64,000 bases of DNA from Blastomussa wellsi (taxonomy: Eukaryota; Cnidaria; Anthozoa; Scleractinia; Plerogyridae): positions 17,492,856 to 17,556,855 of the forward strand of contig OX393571.1 in the NCBI GenBank assembly GCA_947652115.1, written 5' to 3'. Position 1 is the stretch's first letter; every line of letters starts with the position of its first letter. A model generated the notes under the pieces. The model had not been told where the DNA came from and ran no database searches. It saw nothing but the letters and a program-made list of their open reading frames with translations. Below, piece after piece: positions 12,712 through 21,438 of this stretch. Position numbers and translations under genes: made by a program.

Positions 12712-15700
12712 CACTCTTGGGCAGGAAAGGGTTAAGGGAGATAGTTTTTTAACTAATGAGTGTTGCTAATGAGCTCATTATTTCGTGGTTGTAGAAATGT
12801 GGGCTCGTTGACAAACTGTGAGAGGCGCTAGGGCCTAGGGGTTAGTACACTGGGACACTGCGAAAAGACGAGAGAATGTGAACATTTTAACAATTTTTAA
12901 GGAAACTGGTGAATATTTAAGGTTAAGATTTACACTGGAGGTAGATTGTTTTATGTTTATTTACCTCTCAATTTTCATTTTCATAATCTTGCTTCCAGTT
13001 TTTGCTATAAGCTCGTAAGTTCGCACGTTTGGACTAAAATTGTGCCAGCGATGTATCAATGGTCTCGTTGCTGACGCTGACCACCTCGAGAAGTCGTGAC
13101 GTCACGCGCGTGCGTTTTCCCGCGGTGTCGTACACTAGACTTCTCATTGGGAGGCCTGGGTTCGACCCCTGATTTGGGTCACTGTATTAGAATATTGTTG
13201 TCTTAACGCCAGGAGAGAAAGTGTCCAAAATTAGAAAAATATTTCAGAGGAAAAGTATAAAAGCGCACTAGTCAGCCTCCGCCATTTTCGATGCCATCGA
13301 AATTATGAAAATTGTATGGTGAAGCGCAATCTTATTGTATTGCTGTAAGTTATATCACTGGAAGAGTTTAATTACCTTTTGCAAGTTTTTCAGTCACCTT
13401 GCTCGTTTAGGCACGCTCCGCATAAAAAAATAATACTGAAACTCTCGCATGTAAACAATAACAAAAGGTGTGGCTGAATAGGTCCCTTTAAATTATTGAT
13501 CTTGACGTTCTGGTATTCTTTTGCAATCCTTGCAAATCCTGAGGGTTCCTCCCAGTTTTTTTTTATCTCCGTATTGGAGATAATGGAAAAAAGAGATAAC
13601 CCGATGATGTGTCTTTGATGTAAAATATTACAGTAGTGTAGTAGCTACCGCAGGCTTGTAATTCTACTTATCTTCTAGTGTATCAGTTTGCTGTTATTTT
13701 GAAGGATAGGGGTATTGTTCCTGCTGTTTGTTCTATTTTTTCTCTTGAAAGGGTAGCCTGCCACGTATGAAGTGACGTATGTGACGTATTTGAGGGCTGC
13801 TACCTTGAAATATCATTAATGTTTCCGAATATCATTAATATATCATTAATGTTTCCGTCTCCATGCTTTCTTTGAAATACTCTTTAGACTCGGAAATAGA
13901 CAAAATGTCTAACGTGAGAACAATAAACACAACTTCTACGTCCCTGGCGATCCAATGGAGTTCTTACTCTGGTCATGGTACTTTGATAGCTTATCGGGTG
14001 CTGGTTTTAAACCAAGGACGACGAGAGAATAGAAAGAAGCGTGACTTACCGCAGCTGGAGGGCGAGCTAATAAGGAACTTTACTGTTGGCCCGAATATAA
14101 CAGCAGTTGCGATTGAAAACCTTACTGAGTCTACAAAATACTGTATTCGAATTAGCGTGATCATAGAAGAGAAAGGCGATGGAAAGCTAAGCGACTGTTT
14201 CTATTTCTACACCGAGGAAGGCAGTAAGTGGTGATTTTTACAGTAATATAATTAGAGAAAATAACAAGGGCAGTCCCTCAGATGACATGACATTGTAAGC
14301 AAACAAAAAGAGGAAATGGAAAAGCAGATAACAGAAGCATGCTAAACTGCGTGCCATAAGTCTAAAATAAGATAAGAAAGGGAAAGGTTTCCTCGAAGTT
14401 GACATTAAAAGAGCTCGGTCACGGATGACACAGTTTGAAAAGTTTAGCCTAAATACAATCCACTATTTCAAGGTTTCCTTTGATTTGAAGGCAATTTTAT
14501 ACATTGCCACAGTCTTCCTCCACCTCCTACTCCTCCTCCTCCTGAATTAAATGTTACATTCATCATTTATTTTCTAGCCAAGCCTCGCCTGCCGTCTCCA
14601 AAGTCATATCTAAGCAGCGACGGCTCGTCATCCGTTACAGTTCATTGGGAACCTCTGCCCGATGTTGCAGAAGGTCTAATACGAGGATACATCGTGGTCC
14701 TCGGTGATGCAAATACAACAATCGTTCTTGGAGCGTGCATGACGAATACCACTGTGGTTTCCAGCACCTGTATTCAAGTAGCTGCTTTTACAATGGCAGG
14801 GATGGGAAACACCACCGGATGTCTCTCAATAGATAAAGGTATACAAGCGTTTCTTTTCGTTATTGGCGTGCAATAAATAAGCGCTTCCAAAAGATCCAAA
14901 TTTCACCAAGTGAATGGAATAATCATAAAACCTAGTCGATCGCTCGCGAATAGCAAAATAGAAGTACCACATGAAAATAATAGCGATAATATGTATGGTA
15001 AAACGCTAGGGTTTCATCGGCGTACAAAAAAGTTAGAAACACCTTATGCAGCAGAAATAAACATTATCGCGTCAGTAATGCTCATCTTTCACCTCGGCTA
15101 TCATTTTATTTAGTAAGAGCCATATAAAATAATTCTATGAGCAAATGGGGAAACGCCTGTTAGCGCATAAATTCTGGCCAAAAACTGAACAGTCTTTTCA
15201 CGACAGCCGCGCTGGTGTAGCATTTTAATTAAGTTGCAACTGAAAATTTTCAACCTTGAGATATGTGTGCGCTCTTTTTCAGAAGTTCGGTTGGTTAACG
15301 AGACTGCTCCTAAGATCAGTGCATCCATAAGAAGGTCACTAACAACAATTCAGGTCAAGTGGGATCTTAGCGCAATGACTGGTGTTAAAGGAGATATTAA
15401 GGGATTTAAATTGGTTTATAAGCTTGTGAAAGTCAATGGGAAACGCATCGATAATCACAACAGCACAAGAATTGTTATGTGCAGTAATTTCACAGAATAT
15501 GTTTTGGCTGAACTTTCACCATTTGCGGAATACGAAATCAAAATGGCGGTTCTTACCTCAGAGGGTACTGGAAAATTTAGCGACGCCACTTATGGAGGTA
15601 AGAACTTCATGTCACCGAAAATGAAAATTTGAGAACGCACTATAGTGCTTGTTGTAAAAATAATGATTTTCTATTGCAAACCATACTGAGTTGATAGAAA

Positions 15701-18700
15701 ATATGGGTGTTTTAATCGTTGCAATAATGTTTTGTGATGCTAGCATAAATAAGTAAAGTGCATGACTGGAGAATAATTGGAACTAAATTGGATTGAATTT
15801 AGGTGCTGACTGTTGTATATTGACTCGCAATACCAGCTCCCTTAAATACTGTAAGGTTTGGTCGAAATATACGGGGATACACTAATTGTGTAATTTATAT
15901 ATATATTTCTCAGTTATGATATTTCTATTCAGTTTTCATAAATCGGCTTTGACAATCCCGAAATTGCTCAAAATTCGAATAGCATTATTCCAAGATTCAG
16001 AAGTTTTAATCCTCATTTTCATTACTCTCCAAATTGACTTCATACTTCAATATTTAACCGGCATTGAAATTGCGTGTTCAACTCTATGCGTTTGTTTTCG
16101 TATAAAGGTATTCCATATTTTTTGACCTCCTTGACAGAGACGTGCGCATGCCCAGAATTCATCACAGTGCCATCGAGTACGGACGTCAACCAACAAGACT
16201 TAGACCTGAACAGTATTTCTTCTGGGCTAACAAAAGTGATCTCAAAAGTTCTGATCGACACGTGTGGTATGTGCGAGGAATACAACAAAACAAAACTCAT
16301 CTACAGTAACCAAAGCAATTCGGACGAGTTTGTTTTCCCAGTTACAAAGACCTCGTATGGACGCAGTGCATACAGCAGGTTTATACCAGTTATTCAGGTT
16401 CCCGGAGTGGTGGTGATAACTCGGAAAAAAGATCTGAGTATGGTTTTGACCAATGTGGCGAGTGGTTCAGTTTTGAATTCTTGGCCCATTTCTATTATAA
16501 CCATTCTGTTGGCAATGTTAGCAGGAATTATCATATGGGTTCTGGTATGTATCATATAAACTAATAATATACTATTAAAATTAAAATACCGAAAGCCCTC
16601 CTCTTTTAAGCCCCTCCGTCTCGAATTCCCGGTACATAATTTGTAGGATTTAAGGGTTTTCGACTTCATTCAATAGATGCGAATCAAGTTTGGCGTATGA
16701 TAATTACCTAAGTCAGTGCAATTAATGTCATTTATGCTGTCTACGTTTATTTCAGGATTCCAAGGAAAACCCTGAACACTTTCCGCGCCAGTTCATTAAG
16801 GGAGCCGGCCAAGGATTCTGGTGGTCTTTCATTTCCATGACAACAGTGGGGTACATAACAAATTAGCACAACCGTTGATTAATCAACGACGGTCAGGAAG
16901 GTCCCTCTCCCGTTCAGTGACTACCATCACTGACGACTAGAGCAGCGTGTAAATATGTCAGCTAAAAGAAAAACGTCTTGCACTGAAACAAAATATCTTG
17001 TACTGAAAGAATCTTTTCTTGTACTGGCGTAAAATATCTTGTATTAAAAGAAATTAAAGTATGAAATGATCCTCGGAGCTGTGCATTAGGGAGTATAGTT
17101 TGTGTGTGGTAGCTAAACCAACCTTTGTTGGACTCTCGGGTTCTCATTTTGCACAAGTTTGGAAGTTCAGTTGTGCAGTTGTTTCGTGAGGAAGAATAAG
17201 CTGATTCAGGACTCATAGAGGCATCAAAAAACATAAATCACTTTCGCAGAAGCACATTGCCTTGGGAATATAGATTAGAAATATCCTTCTTAAAGCAAGA
17301 ACAGGAAGCTTTCACTAGTCTCCACTGCTAGACTGAAACCCTATTTCGAGCTTAATCTCTATAAAACGGTGTGATGACGATGTTCGTTTTACGTTCCTTT
17401 TAGGTACGGCGATCTTTGTCCCAAGTCCATACCGGCCAAAATATTTGCCATGATTTGGTTTGTGGTCGGTCTTGTTATCTTTTCAGTCTTTATGGGCGTT
17501 TTAGCATCGCTACTGACCGTAACTACAGTCAAGAAAACAATTGGCTCGCCAAGTGGAACAGACACTGAAACGGTAACTGACCAGGCGTGAAGGCCTACTT
17601 AGTCACCATGAATTTGTTCATCTTTGGTAATGCAAAAAAAAAAAAACCGGGCGACGCACTCCCTCATCTGGGCTATACGGGGAAGTGCCGTTGCATAGGG
17701 TATGGTTTTTGACCTCTCAGTCCTGAACAGGGTATTTAATTCAAGCGAGTCTGTCCTAATATAAACAAGGTATGGATATTAAGGAGTCGTCCTATACAGG
17801 GTATGGCTTCAAGACTTTCGTCTAGTTTGTCCGAAATCAGAAATGTTCATCAGTATTTATTTAGCTGGTGATCAGTCAACTTTAGATCATTTTCAGGACT
17901 AGATATTAGAGCTAGGTTTTCCTTGGTCCTAATCAGGGTATGTGTTTGAGGTTATTTTGATCCTAAACAGGGTCAGGGTTTCGGTCCATCAACGGCACCC
18001 CTGTACCCAAACATGGGTCAATTGGCCCCCGGGGGGAAATTTGCTTCAAATCAAAGAAACCTTGAAATAACAGTTTATCAACGAAGAAAACAACAAAGAG
18101 ATAACAAAAAACTGACAAGAAACAAGGATGGATTCGAATGAAAAATAGCTAGAAGGATTACTGTTGTTGACAAAATGAAAAAAATAAGGTTTAACGTTTA
18201 AAGACGGTGTATCATCCGGCGAACTGGTATTTATAGTTAGTTTCTATCATAGCTGTGTAATATCAAACTAGGCCTTTACATCTTATCGATGCAAGGCACT
18301 TTTCATTTGCAATTTAAAAATTGACGAAAAATGAGCTTCTGTTTGTACATATAATCTTCCAAAACAATATAGCTGAATCGCACCCAGACTGAGCTAGCAT
18401 TTTGTAGGTCAATGATATTGCTAATTTTTTAACTCCGCGGTAGCCACACCTCGGACTAAGAATTACGTTTTATTAAATTAATTGTTATATAGTTAAATTT
18501 TATATTATTGCAGGTTGCTGTTGTGGCTGATTCACCCGAAAAACGTGTTGCACTTGGCACCCTTAGTGGCAAACTCAGTGTTGGTAAGATGTCTGCAATA
18601 TCTTACGGTGTGTGTTCGATTAACTCAATTCCGAAATAAGAATTAATAGGTGGAAATGACCCTCTAAATGCACAGAAAAGAATAAAAAGGAACAAGGACG

Positions 18701-20258
18701 TCATTTCGGCTTCATATTCTCGCAGCCGTTTTTGTCGAAGTAAACGAGCTTTTATACATATACAAAAAAAGGATAATAACAAGCTGTTCAAAGGTTTCCG
18801 TTGAAAAATCTGTTGGCTTAAATGTTCAAGGTGGGTAATCCGTGGAAGAGCTCCTTTATTTGACTGTAAAATTCTGTTTATCCTACTTATAAAGTACTTA
18901 TCACTTTATAACAAAGCTATTTCGGAAGAAACCAAAACTCTTATAAAAGCACTGCCAACATCTCATAATTGGTCTCATGAGGTGACTCTGTTTCAGGCAA
19001 AACATTCCCGGATATTAAGCATCTGGTGGAGGCACTAAAAGACCGCACAGTTGAATCCATCTTGGTGGATATGTACACACCCGTGAAACGCAAGGATTTG
19101 TTCAATGGTTCGTGGTTTGAGGTCGCCAAGCTGTTAGAAGCTGAGATCTCTCACGGTGTCCTTCTACAAGGAAGTGCTGTTGGTTTGGCAACAGAACTTG
19201 AGAAAATGATCATAGCAAATGACGTACAGACAAGTTATTTAAAGGAAGGAAACGGAGAACAAGGAAATGAGGTGAAGAACAGAAGTATTGCCTGTCTATC
19301 TTTTGAAACGAAAGAGGCCAAGTGATGGCGAACAATTACTCTTACGTAAAATGATAAAACCTCTTCAGAAGTCCTTCAGTTTCGCGCCATGACCGCGTTT
19401 AAATTTCGGTCGAATTTCTTCTTTTGTCTCCATCGTAGACACAAATCGACACTTTTTTAAAGTTTCCCGGGGCTACATGGTCTTCGTATTACGACACAAT
19501 TTGTCGAGTTCTGAACCAAATTACCCTTAAAATTTAAGAAAGCTCGAAATACTAGTTCACGAAGGAAGAAAAACAACAAAGAGCTTTTACTAAGCCAAAC
19601 ACGAACAAAGACGGTTAACCGGATGGAGAAAATCGAGGCGGATTGCAAATGAAGAAAAAATAAATAGGCTAAAGCTTTCAAGATGCCATGCCATCTTATT
19701 CAATTGTCCTCCATACAGGGACAAGATGTCGAGAAGGGGCCTGTGACATTCTTTGAGCCCAGAAGTCCATATTTTCTCACTACTTTGTACAGCAGTTTAG
19801 CCGGTCTGGGCGTCTTTATGTGCTGTGGGCTTTTGTATCAGACATTTTGCTACAAGAAGACATCTGGAAACAACAACAGTAAGTTGAAGAGATTTCACAA
19901 CTGGAATGTCCCCAGAATTAATCAGTCCTAGAATTGACAGAACGCCCAGACGATTCCATACCAACCGTATCACAAATAATCTTACAGTCTTGTGTACTTA
20001 TGTACTTGTCGAGTAGTAAAGACATTTAACTTATTTTTCTCATGACTTTTTTTGACAGGAATCAGTCCAAGCGAATTCGCCCTTGATGTAAACACCAACA
20101 TTAGAACTGATATGGAGACAGCGGTGGAAGACTTTTTCAAGTCCTTTAGAGCAACACACCAAGAGTTGAAGAGAAAGTGCAAGGCTGAATTAATACAGTT
20201 GGCAAAACTGAAGCGACAAGGAGGGAAGAGATTGATACTCTTTGAATTTCAGGCATAG
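1..20258 (+). CDS. Gene A: iGluR-like channel with K+ filter and CTLD/F5-8C/FN3/TSP1 ectodomain (5' partial)
   Basis: Twenty-four coding exons join in frame to about 1,954 residues; the 5' end lies left of the window. Exons: 444-824, 1406-1728, 2304-2457, 3515-3826, 4319-4744, 5455-5780, 6233-6383, 7176-7463, 7688-7978, 8292-8438, 9506-9831, 10796-10934, 11644-11808, 11926-12075, 13888-14223, 14578-14838, 15283-15597, 16138-16544, 16756-16850, 17404-17572, 18514-18583, 18997-19271, 19719-19878, 20059-20258 (TAG). Domain order: CTLD, F5/8C, FN3, CTLD, F5/8C, FN3, FN3, TSP1, F5/8C, TSP1, TSP1, FN3, FN3, FN3, then S1-like half, M1, pore loop (TVGYGD), M3, S2-like half, M4, basic tail. Known: GluR0 and AvGluR1 combine an iGluR layout with a K+ filter. 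Inferred: a plasma-membrane, ligand- or contact-gated K+ channel with a large extracellular region. Two junctions (after 1728 and 12075) need GC donors. It converges on gene B. Confidence 0.83.
187..275. repeat. (CAT)n/(CATCGT)n microsatellite
   Basis: Runs of CAT with a block of five CGTCAT units around 209-242. Confidence 0.95.
444..824 (+). CDS. Gene A exon: C-type lectin-like domain 1
   Basis: Acceptor cag before 444, donor gtaaga at 825, phase 1-1. The translation starts CPISWTRHRNSCY and carries the fold's WIQA, FSWIGAQW and C-terminal FFCERDG landmarks, with Cys spacing typical of a long-form CTLD. I see no EPN or QPD tripeptide, so Ca-dependent sugar binding of the canonical type is doubtful. 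Confidence 0.88.
1406..2457 (+). CDS. Gene A exons: F5/8 type C (discoidin) domain 1, two exons
   Basis: The first half runs 1406 to about 1728 (CSNMAIGFEYRI..., ICGVALQGLHS) and the second half 2304-2457 (IIQGNKNSYG, CLRIEIYGEP). The other two discoidin domains of this gene are split at the same place by a phase-0 intron. Here no phase-0 GT donor exists near the expected end; a GC donor after 1728 restores the frame. A small sequence or allele change is the alternative. The intron holds a SINE body and a poly-C element. Confidence 0.8.
1795..1985 (+). repeat. SINE body (headless copy)
   Basis: Matches the 3' part of the SINE at 20838: cttgggtgagacacaacac, cccaggtgtataaatgggta, accgggataaactccggcc, atgggccactt. 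The tRNA-like head is missing. Confidence 0.75.
2040..2190. repeat. Poly-C bearing dispersed element and (TTG)n tract
   Basis: A GTGGCGGATC...CCCGGCG context leading into about 17 Cs at 2070-2087, then (TTG)7 near 2166-2187. Similar homopolymer elements lie at 23745 (poly-G) and 38886 (poly-C). Confidence 0.6.
3515..3826 (+). CDS. Gene A exon: fibronectin type III domain 1
   Basis: A phase 1-1 exon reading GPPTVPPTNLSVEVL, VILTWNTMPDYS, LGFKLFYYIKG, LNSTYCLSLLVYNDFGDGP. These are the Trp of strand B, the Gly-Tyr/Phe of strand C and the Tyr corner of strand F of an FN3 fold. Donor gtattc follows 3826. Confidence 0.88.
4319..4744 (+). CDS. Gene A exon: C-type lectin-like domain 2, with RKRR motif
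   Basis: A phase 1-1 exon starting CLPEWTGYGGHCYRAF, with SWIDAEAHC, CVWIGLHF (the WIGL motif) and WSECSFVCKRK. No EPN/QPD tripeptide is visible. A basic MRKRRAV stretch (bases 4621-4641) sits in the long loop before the last Cys pair and would suit furin-type cleavage; the same kind of motif recurs in FN3 exons at 13888 and 39133. Confidence 0.9.
4890..5375. repeat. GACGGTT-rich degenerate minisatellite
   Basis: Repeated ttgacggttgacggttaa motifs at about 4912-4985 and again 5266-5362, with unrelated AT-rich sequence between. Lies in the intron between CTLD 2 and F5/8C 2 of gene A. Confidence 0.75.
5455..6383 (+). CDS. Gene A exons: F5/8 type C domain 2, two exons
   Basis: Exon 5455-5780 (CSDKPLGMENNAIPDS, ICAISTQGIV) joins exon 6233-6383 (IFEGNDNSYY, CLRMEIYGEPE) across a phase-0 intron; the pair ends in phase 1. 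The start PLGMENNAIPDSAIQ is the classic discoidin opening, with the terminal Cys of the family fold. Donor gtttgt after 5780 is weak but gives the right frame. Confidence 0.9.
7176..7463 (+). CDS. Gene A exon: fibronectin type III domain 2
   Basis: A phase 1-1 exon: PTHAPENVLFSITPLG, LEVTWDPLPVYFHGYFLTGYK, GIACVTINGFTKYGDGP. It completes the second CTLD-F5/8C-FN3 triplet in this gene. Confidence 0.88.
7688..7978 (+). CDS. Gene A exon: fibronectin type III domain 3
   Basis: A phase 1-1 exon: ELAPPSNVTKIDSG, TSLVIQWSSYAGNA, LLSYRVLVLRDG, TEYCVKIGLIA. It resembles the FN3 exon at 13888 (SLAIQWSSYSGHG, IAYRVLVLNQG) much more than its direct neighbours, pointing to duplication within the gene. 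Confidence 0.88.
8236..8260. repeat. (TTGA)n microsatellite
   Basis: Five to six GATT units directly upstream of the first TSP1 exon. Confidence 0.85.
8292..8438 (+). CDS. Gene A exon: thrombospondin type 1 repeat 1
   Basis: A phase 1-1 exon of 147 bp: WSIWGPWQECSKTCGPGV, then RRRHC and CNVQNCKG. It has the W..W..W ladder, six Cys and the CSKTCG core of TSP1 repeats. Donor gtggca after 8438. Confidence 0.92.
9182..9265. repeat. 84-bp near-perfect hairpin (MITE-like)
   Basis: Left arm gtcgacaagattactttata and its near-complement at the right end (tataaagtaaacttgtcgac) with a short AT loop; arms extend over taccataagtctt. Confidence 0.8.
9506..10934 (+). CDS. Gene A exons: F5/8 type C domain 3, two exons
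   Basis: Exon 9506-9831 (CQEALGMENGAISDSQI, WLQIDLIGQYRVTRVATQG) joins 10796-10934 (EFAGNKDRF, ITARHVRFVPVAW, MRVELYGCHG) across a phase-0 intron. This is the most canonical discoidin sequence of the three. The intron contains a fold-back element around 10140-10385. Confidence 0.93.
10140..10385. repeat. Imperfect fold-back element
   Basis: Left part has gagccctcgacgcgccaagc, gttggctatacacc, caagatggccgc; right part carries gatggtagccattttggtg, gtgtataacca, caagcgcgaaccgcgagtg, roughly complementary. A second inner pair is aaaatattcttttg against caaaagaatatt. Confidence 0.6.
11644..11808 (+). CDS. Gene A exon: thrombospondin type 1 repeat 2
   Basis: A phase 1-1 exon: VSVWSSWSEWSACSKSCD, VQFRNRTC, RICNSRNCPG. 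The W..W..W motif would be a C-mannosylation site in the family. Donor gtaaac after 11808. Only 117 bp of intron separate it from the next TSP1 exon, which is nearly a copy. Confidence 0.93.
11926..12075 (+). CDS. Gene A exon: thrombospondin type 1 repeat 3, GC donor
   Basis: A phase 1-1 exon: VWSPWIEWSPCSKSCGQG, VQFRNRIC, CNPRNCPG. The sister exon ends CCAG|gtaaac; here the same place reads CCAG|gcatgt, so splicing requires a GC-AG intron. A GT at 12081 exists but would give phase 2 and break the junction with the next phase-1 exon. Confidence 0.88.
12276..12752. repeat. Tandem array of four identical 114-bp units containing a TTAA-flanked MITE
   Basis: Unit starts at 12276, 12390, 12504, 12618, plus a final 21-bp half unit at 12732. 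Each unit is a 21-bp spacer bounded by TTAA at both ends plus a 93-bp core (first core 12297-12389). The core ends in inverted repeats CCCTTTACTGCCCAAG and CTTGGGCAGGAAAGGG. TTAA flanks and CCC...GGG ends are piggyBac-type. Copies appear identical by eye. Confidence 0.9.
12276..13887. other. Long intron of gene A without exon
   Basis: Between TSP1 3 and FN3 4. Besides the tandem array I see tRNA-like scraps near 12830-12860 and 13120-13190 (gttcgacccc), and short ATCATTAAT repeats at 13811-13850. No coding evidence. Confidence 0.6.
13888..14223 (+). CDS. Gene A exon: fibronectin type III domain 4, with RKKR motif
   Basis: A phase 1-1 exon: SEIDKMSNVRTINTTS, SLAIQWSSYSGHG, IAYRVLVLNQG, KYCIRISVIIEEKGDG. 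An insertion between strands C and C' carries RRENRKKRD, a dibasic furin-like site absent from most other FN3 domains of the gene. Donor gtaagt after 14223. Confidence 0.88.
14400..14520. repeat. Dispersed intronic repeat (copy 1)
   Basis: Shares ctcggtcacggatgacac, aaggtttcctttgat and aaggcaattttat with 35174-35320 (gcttggtcacggatgacac, aaggtttcctttgat, aaggtaattttat). Confidence 0.6.
14578..14838 (+). CDS. Gene A exon: fibronectin type III domain 5
   Basis: A short (261 bp) phase 1-1 exon: KPRLPSPKSYLSS, SVTVHWEPLPDVA, LIRGYIVVLGD, CIQVAAFTMAGMGN. Strand C' is abbreviated relative to the other FN3 exons. Confidence 0.85.
15283..15597 (+). CDS. Gene A exon: fibronectin type III domain 6, membrane-proximal
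   Basis: A phase 1-1 exon: VRLVNETAPKISASI, TTIQVKWDLSAMTG, IKGFKLVYKLVK, EYEIKMAVLTSEGTGKFSD, ending YGG. The last FN3 exon of gene D also ends in a YGG donor, and the following exon in A, B and D starts with a split Glu codon (G|AG or G|AA). Confidence 0.88.
16138..16544 (+). CDS. Gene A exon: S1-like half-domain and M1
   Basis: A 407-bp exon (phase 1 to 0) of exactly the same length as gene D's. It opens TCACPEF, then TCGMCEEY, then FPVTKTSYGRSAYSRF and IPVIQVPGVVVITRK, and ends in a hydrophobic segment SIITILLAMLAGIIIWVLV. The order matches iGluR S1: the PVT...R...(V/I)..PG...RK run resembles the family's PLT.T..R..V.DFS.PF..LGI..L.RK region whose Arg binds the ligand carboxylate. Function by alignment is inference; S1 is shorter than usual. 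Confidence 0.8.
16756..16850 (+). CDS. Gene A exon: pore helix and start of K+ filter
   Basis: A 95-bp exon (phase 0 to 2): HFPRQFIKGAGQGFWWSF then ISMTTVG. The last two bases are the first two of the filter Gly codon; the exon at 17404 supplies the third base and YGD. Reading through instead gives an immediate stop (TAG at 16864), so the splice is required. Donor gtacat is weak. Confidence 0.88.
17404..17572 (+). CDS. Gene A exon: filter end (YGD) and M3 helix
   Basis: Starts G|TAC GGC GAT, giving TVGYGD with the previous exon, then LCPKSIPAKIFAMIWFVVG and LVIFSVFMGVLASLLTVTT, one long hydrophobic helix. There is no SYTANLAAF gating motif of animal iGluRs; the LASLLTV run sits in its place. 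Length 169 bp equals gene D's exon. Confidence 0.9.
18514..19271 (+). CDS. Gene A exons: linker and S2-like half-domain
   Basis: Exon 18514-18583 (70 bp, the same length in A, B and D) reads VAVVADSPEKRVALGTL. Exon 18997-19271 reads IKHLVEALKDRTVESILV, then DMYTPVKRKDLFNGSWFEVA, AEISHGVLLQGSA, LEKMIIANDVQTSYL. The ILVDMY Asp occupies the place of the iGluR S2 acidic residue that contacts the ligand amino group; SHGVLLQGSA resembles the KGYG(V/I)..PKGS. strand. These are pattern-level comparisons. Confidence 0.78.
19345..19690. repeat. Dispersed MITE-like repeat
   Basis: Contains aaattacccttaaaatttaag, cgaaggaagaaaaacaacaaag, and ttgcaaatgaagaaaaaat, matching the family at 46302-46523 and, inverted, 1190-1385, 40960-41160 and 52815-53040. 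Confidence 0.6.
19719..20258 (+). CDS. Gene A exons: M4 and cytoplasmic tail
   Basis: Exon 19719-19878 (160 bp, as in gene B) has TFFEPRSPYFLTTLY, then a helix SSLAGLGVFMCCGLLYQTF, then CYKK (positive-inside). Exon 20059-20258 encodes a 65-residue charged tail with TAVEDFFKSFRATHQELKRK and ends at TAG 20256-20258. The tail pattern recurs in genes B and D. Confidence 0.85.
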
Positions 20259-21438
20259 CTCCATTCTGAATATCAACATACAAATTCTCTGTACATTTCT
20301 TACTAATGGCACCAGTTTCGAGAAAATGGATCAAAATAGAGGCAATTAATTGTTGATTGTCTTTGGTAATCATATCTATGGTCGATCACTGTTGTTCTGA
20401 AATATTTTCACAACATATTAAAGCATACTTTCTGCATAAAACTTTCCCAATTCATATAATGTTTCTATTTATAATAGTTGATGAACTGAGCTGCCTTACT
20501 TGGAGAAAAAAGTCAATTCTGGTTATTTAAGAAACGTACAGAAATACCAAGTTGGTGAGGTGGTGAGTCTATCTAAGCGTTGTGAAGTCGAAGCTAAATA
20601 GGCAAACAAGCTATAAGTGACTCCTCTCCAATTTATAAGATAACAGCTTTACAAAATTAATTTTAAGGATTCACGCCTCACATCTTTAAGGGTCCTTAAA
20701 ACTTCAGACTAATAAAAAAATGTAACAAATAGTGCTTCGATTAACATTTTTCTACTGAATAAATGAAGCTTGCCTTATGTACAAAACCAGCAAACAAAAC
20801 TGCTCTTTTAGCACGGTTATGCTGAAAATGTGTGAGAGACAAGGTGGCCTAATGGTTAGTACGCTGGACTCCGGATCGGACGGTTCGGGTTTCAGCCCTG
20901 GTCGGGGCACTGCGTTGTGTTCTTGGGCAAGACACTTTACCCTCACAGTGCCTCTCTCCACCCAGGAGTATAAATGGGTAACGGCGAAATAATGTTGGGG
21001 ATAACCCTGCGATGGACTAGCATCCCATCCAGGGGGGAGTAGAAATATTCCTAGCTGATTAATGCTACGGAAGCCGGGATAAGCTCCGGCAGTATGGGCC
21101 ACTTGGCACGAGGCTTTACCTTTTATAATTAAACTGTGACATGGAATTAGACTTAAAGATCAGTTTAAAGTGCCTCGAATAACGCTTAGTATACTTATAT
21201 GAACTTTGCTCCATGTATAAGTCACAGTCAATTACTATGATGAACTAAACATCATAGTATGCATTACCATAACTGAAGTACTTTTAGAGGTAATGAGAGC
21301 GTGGCGATTTCTGCTTTATCCCCACCCTGCTTCAGTAACTTTGGTTCAAACAGGGTGAACATGCAAAAGTTGATTGTTGGAACTAAACGTCTCCATTGGG
21401 ATGTTCGCCCTTTCAGTGTTACACAGTGTGGAAATTCT
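20259..21438. other. Convergent intergenic region between genes A and B
   Basis: Carries the 3' flank of gene A (AATAAA at about 20711 and 20758), one SINE, and the 3' flank of gene B. The frame at 21301-21657 on the plus strand overlaps gene B's tail exon in antisense and is not a gene. Confidence 0.65.
20838..21120 (+). repeat. tRNA-derived SINE, near full length
   Basis: Head with A-box-like gtggcctaatggttagta and B-box-like ggttcgggtttcagccc, body with ttcttgggcaagacactt, cccaggagtataaatgggta, ccgggataagctccggca, gggccacttggca. The head would not fold as an intact tRNA. Related copies at 1795 (body), 45795 (diverged), 47577 (head plus part of body). Confidence 0.85.

Noticed and set aside
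12276..12752. Regular direct repeats resembling a CRISPR array
   Set aside because: Units and spacers are both identical from copy to copy, and the genome is eukaryotic with introns. It is a tandem repeat of a MITE.
16756..17572. Classical voltage-gated or two-pore K+ channel
   Set aside because: There is no S4 segment with spaced Arg/Lys, only one pore loop, and the N-terminus is extracellular. The S1-M1-P-M3-S2-M4 order fits an iGluR plan instead.
20838..20900. tRNA gene
   Set aside because: A- and B-box-like words are present, but the B box has an extra base, the stems do not pair, and the SINE body follows directly.
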